Position numbers and translations under genes: made by a program. From a virus, in IMG/VR virus record IMGVR_UViG_3300032050_000029, positions 57,979 through 121,978 of that record: a DNA stretch of 64,000 bases; one strand, written 5' to 3'. Below are positions 57,722-64,000 of this stretch, piece after piece. Every line of letters starts with the position of its first letter. The stretch's first letter is position 1. The notes under the pieces were generated by a model that made no database searches, was not told the DNA's origin, and saw only the letters and a program-made list of their open reading frames with translations.

Positions 57722-58881
57722 CTATTAGTAGAATACATTTTTTCAACCCATTTTTTAGTATATAATTCTGGATCTTCTATTGTGTACCAACCTTTATCTA
57801 GTGTTACATATAAGGCTTCTCTAAAATATTTTTCATATTTTGGAGCAATTGCCTCAAGAGAGAAGTTTTCGCCATGCTTACGGCAATCGATAGATTTAAT
57901 TTTACCAGCTTGGCAATCGCGAGCGGCTTTAACAAAATCTTCAAAAGAACGGCAGCGATATCCAGTTACACCATGAATATTATTTTCAGCAAATGCACCC
58001 CAATCAGTCGTAATTGTTGGAGTACCACATAATAGGTTTTCAATTTGAACTCCACCAAAAGGTTCAACATACATTGAAGGTAAGAATGATGCAATTGCGC
58101 CTTTCATTAAATTCTTTCTCTGTTCTGCATCAACATATCCAATGAATTCAACGTGTTTAGGCCACGGATTCTTTGTATAAAATTCATCACCAATTTGTCC
58201 GGCTATTTTAAGCTTTGCTCCAATTGCCTCGGTTGCCTGGATTGCAATATTAACACCTTTACCATCATATACACGGCCTACATAAAGGAAGTAGTCTTCT
58301 TTCTTTGTTGAATATTCAAATTCGTCAAGATCAAAATAATTAGGAATAACCTGGTCATACCAGCTCTGACGACACATACTTACATTACCTAAACCGCAGT
58401 ACGCATGGTAAATTGCATATGATTCAAAGATCTTAAATACTGACCACATACCACCTGCATATCCAATGCCTGGTTCAATAATACATAAATCAGGGTGGGC
58501 ATCACAGATAGGACGAACACCAGATCCCCAGAAAGGCAAAATAATATCACCGGGTTGTTTTCTCTTTTCTATTTCTTGAATAGCATTTTTATAAAATGTT
58601 TGATATGCTTCATCCTGTGTATCATACTTAAATAAATGAGTCTTATAATCATGACTTCCATAAACCTTTTCCCAAACATCATTTGTAATTACTGTGATGT
58701 TTTCATTTGCATCCGGGTTAGAATCTTCATGACCATAATGCATTAAGTAATGTCCTCGTGATTTCATCATTTTACAAAACTTCCATGCCTTTTGTGTATA
58801 GGCACAAGCAGTAAAATCTTTAGTTGTTTTAGTATGAGGTAAACCTAAAACGTGTATTCTGAACTTTTTGTCTTTTTCCAT
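57700..58881 (-). CDS. GT4-type glycosyltransferase
   Basis: A 393-residue GT-B enzyme. The donor side has FLYVGRVYDGKGVNIAIQA (about 211-229), KLKIAGQ, VEFIGYV and ASFLPSMYVEPFGGVQIENLLCGTPTITTDWGAFAE (EX7E-type motif, about 262-297). The N-terminal acceptor domain is VLGLPHTKTTKDFTACAYTQKAWKF. Placement between UvsX and DNA polymerase, together with a dCMP-hydroxymethylase-like enzyme, suggests action on modified DNA bases as in T4 alpha-glucosyltransferase; capsid or surface glycan targets cannot be excluded. It ends ...TNRGKKKPE at the poly-A run. Confidence 0.8.
   Translation of the reverse strand: MEKDKKFRIHVLGLPHTKTTKDFTACAYTQKAWKFCKMMKSRGHYLMHYGHEDSNPDANENITVITNDVWEKVYGSHDYKTHLFKYDTQDEAYQTFYKNAIQEIEKRKQPGDIILPFWGSGVRPICDAHPDLCIIEPGIGYAGGMWSVFKIFESYAIYHAYCGLGNVSMCRQSWYDQVIPNYFDLDEFEYSTKKEDYFLYVGRVYDGKGVNIAIQATEAIGAKLKIAGQIGDEFYTKNPWPKHVEFIGYVDAEQRKNLMKGAIASFLPSMYVEPFGGVQIENLLCGTPTITTDWGAFAENNIHGVTGYRCRSFEDFVKAARDCQAGKIKSIDCRKHGENFSLEAIAPKYEKYFREALYVTLDKGWYTIEDPELYTKKWVEKMYSTNRGKKKPE
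57709..57717 (-). promoter_or_regulatory. Poly-A (A9) slippery run at glycosyltransferase junction
   Basis: GGG-AAA-AAA-AAA-CCA in the upstream gene frame. An A-AAA-AAA heptamer permits -1 slippage, after which the ribosome reads GAA AAA AAA ACC AGA and enters the second glycosyltransferase frame before the upstream stop at 57702-57700. Confidence 0.5.
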
Positions 58882-58894
58882 ATTTTATTTATTT

Positions 58895-60013
58895 TTAGAA
58901 TAAACTCGTTGTATAAATAAGATTTCTATTAAATCCCTTAAATCCCATTGCAGTTACTACTCTATTTATTGGATCTAAAATTGTCTTTTCAAATTGTACA
59001 TCATAATCTACTTGAGGTGAAAATTCATAAGGATATTCGCCCGGAGTATATGCAAATACATCACATGATTTATCAGTAGAAAAGTACATTTTTAATTTTT
59101 CACCGTTTCCTAAAGGCTTATACTTTCCTTTAAGTTTATTGTTATTATTCAAAAGGTAATTATGATAACCTGCAGCCCTTACACCTATTGGGCATTTAGA
59201 ACCAATTTCAAATTGATCATAATCATTAATAATGTAGTTTTGATAGTTATTAACCTTTTTAGAGAAACTAATTTGATCAATATTTGCAAGTTTAAACTGC
59301 CTCTTAATATCTTTTAATAAAGCGGCAAACTCTTTCATATTTAGTTGGTTATTTGAAAAGATATAGGTTAACAGTTCCTTTAGTTTCTCTCTTGCAAACT
59401 GTGGGGTTGATGATTGAATAATCTCAAACCCCTTGGCACTAATTTTACTTAGTTCATCATAATGAATATCAGGATCTTTCCATACAATGTTTTGCATATA
59501 CTTTTTCTTGGCAAGCCATATTGCATTTTTAGCAATACTCTCCAATTCAAAGCTTAAGAAGTTTTCAGCATTATTATCATCAGCATATTTCTGAAGAATC
59601 TTTTCAATATAATCTGCTAACCTAGTTTTATAGAGGTTAAGAATAAACTCCTTTTCGTTGCCAGACCAATCAGATTTTTCAATAACTTCATCAAACTTAA
59701 CATAGATTGAATCCGTATCAATATAAATACCTACTGGTTTTTCAATTTTACCAGTGACAGTAATACCCATTTGTTTATGGGTTTCTAAATCTTTATGCCA
59801 AAATTCACGGAAGTATTTATTAATTAGTTTTTCAGTGTAGAGAATTGCATCCTTTCCCTGAAGAGTAATAGTTTCCGCAATATCAACATTAAAGAAATAG
59901 AAGTAAGGATTACCAAATGCACCATAAATAGAGTTAAGCATTAGCTTAACAGCCTGTTCATAGTTATAATATTTGGAAGCCTCTTCTTTAATCTGTTGTA
60001 TCTCTTCAGTCAT
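58895..60013 (-). CDS. 43B: DNA polymerase family B, C-terminal half (split gp43)
   Basis: A 372-residue protein containing only the fingers, late palm and thumb of gp43: motif B KLMLNSIYGAFGN (about 23-35) and motif C GIYIDTDSIYVKF (about 104-116), then KKKYMQNIVW and the thumb. The exonuclease domain and motif A (DxxSLYPS) are missing, and no other gene of this window carries them. The N-terminus MTEEIQQIKEEASKYYNYEQAV starts cleanly just before motif B, so this is a natural split as known for gp43A/gp43B of Aeromonas phages, with the other half elsewhere. The C-terminus (NRNLIYTTSLF) may hold the clamp-binding peptide. Confidence 0.87.
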   Translation of the reverse strand: MTEEIQQIKEEASKYYNYEQAVKLMLNSIYGAFGNPYFYFFNVDIAETITLQGKDAILYTEKLINKYFREFWHKDLETHKQMGITVTGKIEKPVGIYIDTDSIYVKFDEVIEKSDWSGNEKEFILNLYKTRLADYIEKILQKYADDNNAENFLSFELESIAKNAIWLAKKKYMQNIVWKDPDIHYDELSKISAKGFEIIQSSTPQFAREKLKELLTYIFSNNQLNMKEFAALLKDIKRQFKLANIDQISFSKKVNNYQNYIINDYDQFEIGSKCPIGVRAAGYHNYLLNNNNKLKGKYKPLGNGEKLKMYFSTDKSCDVFAYTPGEYPYEFSPQVDYDVQFEKTILDPINRVVTAMGFKGFNRNLIYTTSLF

Positions 60014-60015
60014 AT

Positions 60016-60029
60016 TTTATTTTTATATG
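60016..60029 (-). promoter_or_regulatory. CATATAAAAATAAA element (split polymerase)
   Basis: Exact copy of the motif, 2 bases before the ATG of the polymerase C-half and directly after hairpin H1 of the structured leader. Confidence 0.5.
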
Positions 60030-60097
60030 AAACCTTTGTAAAAGGTTTAACTTTAATATTCCGTTATTACTCGTAACGGAAAGGAATTTTCATTCCT
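60030..60097 (-). promoter_or_regulatory. Leader with three consecutive hairpins before split polymerase
   Basis: The 119-base gap after gp45 holds AAACCTTT/AAAGGTTT (60030-60048), TTCCGTTA/TAACGGAA (60059-60081) and AGGAAT/ATTCCT (60082-60097), stacked with almost no spacers. No T run follows, so it is not a typical terminator. T4 gp43 represses its own mRNA by binding a hairpin near its start; an equivalent role is possible. Confidence 0.45.
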
Positions 60098-60132
60098 CTC
60101 CGCTTGAGAATCTAAGTTAATAGATTATGAGA

Positions 60133-60882
60133 TTATTCTTCATCAGTAATAGCAACGGCTACAGTAAGATGCGTATTAGTATCTAATGAACGAAATACTA
60201 CTTTATTCTCGCATACCATTACCTTGTAATTTTCCTTATCTAGAAGGTTCAAATACTTTTTGTAAATAACCACCTTTGCACCGCTATCAACATTACTTTC
60301 AAATGTATGACAAAGTGTAGCATCGTATGAAGAACCTTTGATACAGATTCCTTTATTACTTGTGTAAATAGTAAAAGTATCTTCATCCTTATCAAGGTTA
60401 AACAATGATTTCATTTTATCTACATGAGTAGTAAGAAGATCAAATTCAAACATTTTGTTATCGGTACCAAAGGCACGATCAGTTTCTTCTTTACTCATTT
60501 CCATAAAAGAAAGTGAAGGATCGGTACAAGCAAGACTGATTTGAAGATCATCATTTTCTAAGATAAAATCACTTGCCATTAATTCTCCATCGTATTCAGT
60601 ATATCTGATACGTCCTTTAACATCTCCGTTAAAATGAGTAAGAGCATCAATTACTTTACTCCCATTATAAAAGCTTACCTTGAGCGGGGAACTAATCTCT
60701 GCATCAAAGATATCCTTTGTTGGCGTGTTAACTAATTTAACCGCATCTCTCTCAGGAAAATATACTGATGAAACGGTTCCTTCCTTACCAATCTTCATAA
60801 AGATGAATTTATCAATTGGAAGAAGCTTCTTAACAAACGAACTTAATTCGTATGCATCGATTTTGTTAATTGTGGTTTCCAT
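60133..60882 (-). CDS. 45: DNA sliding clamp (gp45-like)
   Basis: A 249-residue clamp protein. Pattern matches gp45/PCNA two-domain repeats: KFIFMKIGKEGTVSSVYFPERDAVKLVNTPTKDIFDAEISSPLKVSFYNGSKVIDALTHFNG, then ASDFILENDDLQISLACTDPSLSFMEMSKEE and NKMFEFDLLTTHVDKMKSLFNLDKDEDTFTIY. It forms the trimeric ring holding polymerase on DNA and in T4 also activates late transcription with gp55. T4 gp45 is 228 residues. Confidence 0.87.
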   Translation of the reverse strand: METTINKIDAYELSSFVKKLLPIDKFIFMKIGKEGTVSSVYFPERDAVKLVNTPTKDIFDAEISSPLKVSFYNGSKVIDALTHFNGDVKGRIRYTEYDGELMASDFILENDDLQISLACTDPSLSFMEMSKEETDRAFGTDNKMFEFDLLTTHVDKMKSLFNLDKDEDTFTIYTSNKGICIKGSSYDATLCHTFESNVDSGAKVVIYKKYLNLLDKENYKVMVCENKVVFRSLDTNTHLTVAVAITDEE

Positions 60883-60928
60883 TATTTGTTTTTTAATTAT
60901 ATTGATTATTGATTACTTGGTTTTAAGA

Positions 60929-61939
60929 TTAAAAGACAGATGACACTTTAACTGCAGATTTTTTCATTTTACTTTGAACTGCTTTAAATGCAGGAGGTCT
61001 CCATGATTCATCATATAAGATATCCTTCAATTCATATTTAGGTTGATATTCAAATCCAAACTTCCACTCAATTCCTCGTAAGAACTGACGTAAGAAAATA
61101 GGCTTCTTTGTTCCAATAGGATAATGCAAAAGTGACGGTGTAACTTGCTTTAGATAAAGAGGCTGTATATTATTAGCAAGAGCTTCCTTATCAACATTTT
61201 GCATAAGACGAAGATCTTTACTCTTTAACATATTTACAGTTCTGCCTTCCTTTCTAAGTCTATGAAAGTTAAAATGATGGAACCTCTGTTCTACAGTCCA
61301 ACTCGTATATCCTACAAAATCAAAGAATAGGTGATGTACCATCTTGTGATTCATAAATCTTTGAAAGTAATATTCCATTTTAGGATCATGGCCATAAATA
61401 ACATTTCCTGCATTAATTGATAATGCATTCATTTCTTCTAATGTAAAATTACTTTCAAAGATTTCATTAAATGCAGAAAGTACTTCATACTTATCAGCAT
61501 TTCTTAGATTAAAAAGATTTTCTTTTTTATAACCGAACTCTTGGTATTCGGTAAACATATAACTTAAATCATTAAAGATAAATACATCATCATCTGAAAC
61601 ATAGGTTCTTTTAACTTTATACTTATCTAAAAGATACATTGGCATTAAAGCCTTAAATAGACAGCCATGAGTATAAAGGAATTCTTTAGCCTTACCTTCA
61701 TACTCATGCTTCTCTACATAATAATCATATACGCCCTTAATACTGATATAGGTTGCATTCTTGAATGATTCAATATTATGATTACCTATAACTTCTCTTA
61801 CACTTTCCTCGGTGACTTTAGTATCATCTAAGAAAAGGTAAATATCAAAATTTTCTTGAACATCCTTAGGATAGTATGTTAAAAGAATGTTCATAAACTC
61901 ATGGCTAGAAACGCCAATCGCTAATGCATTTTCTCTCAT
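60929..61939 (-). CDS. GT-A type glycosyltransferase
   Basis: A 336-residue protein. N-terminal Rossmann-like strand ALAIGVSSHEFMNILLTYYP, then IYLFLDDTKVT, and the metal-binding DXD motif in TYVSDDDVFIFNDL (about 112-125). The middle part has NAGNVIYGHDPKMEYYFQRFMNHK, and VEQRFHHFNFHRL may supply the catalytic base. The pattern is like GT8 or other nucleotide-sugar transferases. Overlaps the methyltransferase gene by 4 bases. A third sugar transferase for modified DNA or virion sugars. Confidence 0.75.
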   Translation of the reverse strand: MRENALAIGVSSHEFMNILLTYYPKDVQENFDIYLFLDDTKVTEESVREVIGNHNIESFKNATYISIKGVYDYYVEKHEYEGKAKEFLYTHGCLFKALMPMYLLDKYKVKRTYVSDDDVFIFNDLSYMFTEYQEFGYKKENLFNLRNADKYEVLSAFNEIFESNFTLEEMNALSINAGNVIYGHDPKMEYYFQRFMNHKMVHHLFFDFVGYTSWTVEQRFHHFNFHRLRKEGRTVNMLKSKDLRLMQNVDKEALANNIQPLYLKQVTPSLLHYPIGTKKPIFLRQFLRGIEWKFGFEYQPKYELKDILYDESWRPPAFKAVQSKMKKSAVKVSSVF

Positions 61940-63198
61940 ATTACACTGTTTACTTTATATCTTTTTTTAGGTTCTTGATTAAGTTCTTCAACTTCAATTA
62001 TTTTATTTAAGGTATTGTCCTGCTTCATGAATTTATACTGTGTCATTTTAGCAGTACCTTGACAGAATTTTTTAACCTCATCAGCCATATCCTGCGCAGT
62101 TCTTACTGGCACATTTTGTGCAATATGATTTATGTGGCGAGAATCTTGAATTTCAAAATCATGAGGCATACCCATAAGATGTAACATTTCTCTTACATTA
62201 AGATAACGATTTTCTACAGGGTGTACGCCGTTAAACATATTTCTTCCGATAAGAGCAGAAAAAGAATCATGGAAAAAGTGTGGAGATGCATCCCAATATC
62301 CTTTTCCATCATCAACTTTAGCCTGTTGGTGTTGGAGCATATCAATAAACGTTTTAGTACTTTTCTTATTAGAAAATCCTTCCTTTGGATATTTTTCTTG
62401 TAACCAAGAGATACATTCATCAATTAGTTTATGTTCATCGAGATATTGTGCAATGGTACCTTTCTTAAATTCCGCAGCAAATTCTGCATGAGTTAAACCT
62501 TTCTTTTCAAGAATAAATTCATAAGGTCTAAAGTGGTCAGTTACTTTTCCATCCACCATAAACATATCTTGTAGAGTTGCATCTTCAGGAATTTCATTTA
62601 GATATTCTAATAAAGTTTTTCTTTCCCTAAATTTCCAATCCAACATAGGTACAGTTGGAGTGTTCCAAAAGAAATAGAATGTACGGATTCTTCTTTGAGG
62701 AATACCATGCAATTCAGTATTAGTTTTAATAAGAGAAAAACTATAACCATGTTTTTCAGCAATTTCCTTAAGCCTACGAACTACACCTTCACCCATTTTA
62801 GTAAAAAGACCTGGCGCATTTTCACCCCAAAGAACTTTAGGTTTTACGTGTTCTAAAATATATTCAGATGATTCATACATCCATTTATTTTGAACCGCGT
62901 CAGATCCACGAGAAGCGGCACTACCTCTAGCAGAATTAAGTAGACTAAGACCTGCGCATGGACATACAGAGTTTACATAATCAACATTTTCAAATGTATT
63001 ATTAGGAATCTCAAGTTCAGGGTGATCTAAACGATACATAGGAATACCTTCCCAATATCTTTCTATATGACTTTCATTTGCAGCAAATGCTTCATAACTT
63101 AAATGAAATGCAGGTTTAGATTCAGCTGACCTAGAACAACCTATTGCACTTCCACCGATAAGGGGAATAATTGTACCCCATTTAATTTCTTTACTCAT
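61936..63198 (-). CDS. Cytosine-C5 DNA methyltransferase-like protein
   Basis: A 420-residue protein. Motif I is IIPLIGGSAIGCSRSAES (10-27), motif IV is VNSVCPCAGLSLLNSARG (about 74-91, PC present; the usual PCQ is PCA), motif VI is VLWGENAPGLF (ENV becomes ENA), motif VIII is GIPQRRIRTFYFFW. A target-recognition region follows, and motif X-like LNVREMLHLMGMPHDFEI and NVPVRTAQDM are near the end. It should act on carbon 5 of cytosine in DNA; given hydroxymethylase and sugar genes nearby, the substrate or product may differ from plain 5-methylcytosine. Confidence 0.78.
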   Translation of the reverse strand: MSKEIKWGTIIPLIGGSAIGCSRSAESKPAFHLSYEAFAANESHIERYWEGIPMYRLDHPELEIPNNTFENVDYVNSVCPCAGLSLLNSARGSAASRGSDAVQNKWMYESSEYILEHVKPKVLWGENAPGLFTKMGEGVVRRLKEIAEKHGYSFSLIKTNTELHGIPQRRIRTFYFFWNTPTVPMLDWKFRERKTLLEYLNEIPEDATLQDMFMVDGKVTDHFRPYEFILEKKGLTHAEFAAEFKKGTIAQYLDEHKLIDECISWLQEKYPKEGFSNKKSTKTFIDMLQHQQAKVDDGKGYWDASPHFFHDSFSALIGRNMFNGVHPVENRYLNVREMLHLMGMPHDFEIQDSRHINHIAQNVPVRTAQDMADEVKKFCQGTAKMTQYKFMKQDNTLNKIIEVEELNQEPKKRYKVNSVI

Positions 63199-64000
63199 AT
63201 TTTAACTTTTTCAATTTGAAGATCCTCCATAAATGTATAGGGATCTATGTTACCTTTCTTTACCTCTTCTTCTAGATATGTAATGGTTTCTTTAATTGTA
63301 TCTTCCATACTCTTTTTAGGTTCCCATCCCATAGATTTTGCTTTAGATATATCAGCACGAATATTAAGAGCCTCACCGGCAATAGCACCATATTGGTCAT
63401 AATTAACAGTTTCAATTCCCATAACCTTACCGATGATATCTTTAAGATCCGCTAAGGTTGTCATTTTACCAGTACCTAGATTAAATGTTTGATTAGCAGT
63501 TTCTTCATTTTCCATGCATAACATATGAAAGGCATTTACGTCATCTACGTCGATGTAGTCTCTTGCCTTCATAGGATCGCCAAAGATAATAGGATTCTTA
63601 CCACCCATTAGACGAATAATAAAACCTGCAAAAACCGGAGGTACCGTTCTATTATAATCCTGAAGAGGGCCTGCTACATTAAAGTAACGAAGAGCAGTAT
63701 AATTAACACCCTTTGTACGTGAATATGATTCTGCTAATAGTGCAAGACATGCTTTAGTTGTAGAATAAATTGTAGTAGGATCAGATTGACCTTCGTGAAA
63801 CCCAGTAGGGGCCATTAATTCATTTTCATAAACCGCTGAAGTTTCACTAAAGATGATTCTTTTAACTCCGCTCTCCGCTGCTGCATCTAGGATATTAATA
63901 CTACCTAGAATGTTATTATCAACAGCTTCATAAGGATTAGCATGGCAATCATAAATTGAAACAAGACCTGCAAAGTGATAAATGTATTCAGGCTTAAATT
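63195..64000 (-). CDS. NAD-dependent sugar-nucleotide epimerase/dehydratase (SDR, 5' partial)
   Basis: The frame is open through the right edge, so the N-terminal Rossmann GxxGxxG is outside. Present parts are EYIYHFAGLVSIYDCHANP, NILGSINILDAA, FSETSAVYE, the catalytic YSTTK (TTIYSTTKAC), ALRYFNVAGP, GDPMKARDYIDVDD and NLGTGKMTTLADL. This is a GalE-type extended SDR acting on NDP-sugars, probably preparing a donor for the nearby glycosyltransferases. Its stop overlaps the methyltransferase start by 4 bases. Confidence 0.87.
   Translation of the reverse strand, partial: FKPEYIYHFAGLVSIYDCHANPYEAVDNNILGSINILDAAAESGVKRIIFSETSAVYENELMAPTGFHEGQSDPTTIYSTTKACLALLAESYSRTKGVNYTALRYFNVAGPLQDYNRTVPPVFAGFIIRLMGGKNPIIFGDPMKARDYIDVDDVNAFHMLCMENEETANQTFNLGTGKMTTLADLKDIIGKVMGIETVNYDQYGAIAGEALNIRADISKAKSMGWEPKKSMEDTIKETITYLEEEVKKGNIDPYTFMEDLQIEKVKI

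Noticed and set aside
60030-60097. Hairpins before the polymerase half as a transcription terminator
   Set aside because: No T run follows any of the three stems on the minus strand.

Overview
The window is one continuous piece of a large T4-like (Straboviridae-type) contractile-tailed phage genome. It is AT-rich, and almost everything is transcribed leftwards (minus strand). T4 hallmark genes recognised from motifs include terminase gp16/gp17, tail sheath gp18, tube gp19, portal gp20, a gp21-type prohead protease, capsid gp23, head-completion nuclease gp4, tail terminator gp15, baseplate gp26, late sigma gp55, the replisome (gp41, gp43, gp44, gp45, gp62, RNase H), recombination proteins UvsX/gp46/gp47, and type II topoisomerase gp39/gp52. 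The host is probably a member of the Bacteroidota. The reasons are early promoters with a TATATTTG (TAnnTTTG-type) -7 element, few Shine-Dalgarno sequences, and rRNA-leader-like boxA sequences (GTTCTTTGACATATTG) in front of stable RNAs.

Layout from left to right. 1-2850: end of a collagen-like fibre gene and small virion or internal-head protein candidates. 2867-5233: an early-type operon with a nuclease, an ECF-like sigma factor and a degenerate phosphoesterase. 5321-9282: an ATP-grasp protein with a capsid-targeting leader, then nucleotide metabolism (dCMP-hydroxymethylase-like enzyme, two nucleotide kinases) and small genes. 9322-12775: topoisomerase. 12827-16387: a stable-RNA array with 22 tRNAs covering all 20 amino acids, a tmRNA, structured spacers, and two small coding genes. 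16427-18052: small early genes and an exonuclease. 18138-30859: tail and terminase genes. 30890-37059: structural genes mixed with clamp loader and RNase H. 37145-37954: the only plus-strand gene. 38424-50781: head and neck genes. 50806-60882: recombination and replication, with glycosyltransferases inserted. 60929-64000: a glycosyltransferase, a cytosine-C5 methyltransferase and a sugar-nucleotide epimerase.

How the parts may work together. The hydroxymethylase, kinases, up to three glycosyltransferases, the epimerase and the C5-methyltransferase suggest hypermodified, perhaps glycosylated, cytosine DNA; this is an inference from gene content. Three promoter classes can be read in the sequence: TTTCA-N18-TATATTTG/A (early), CATATAAAAATAAA (replication and nucleotide genes) and AATATATAAA/TATATAAATA (late, next to virion genes and consistent with gp55). 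Four proteins share an N-terminal MKxxxxFExF leader ending in an L/I-x-E site like T4 capsid-targeting sequences; one of them is an ATP-grasp enzyme that may be packaged and injected. DNA polymerase is split: only its C-terminal half is present here. Two neighbouring glycosyltransferase frames are joined by an A9 slippery run.
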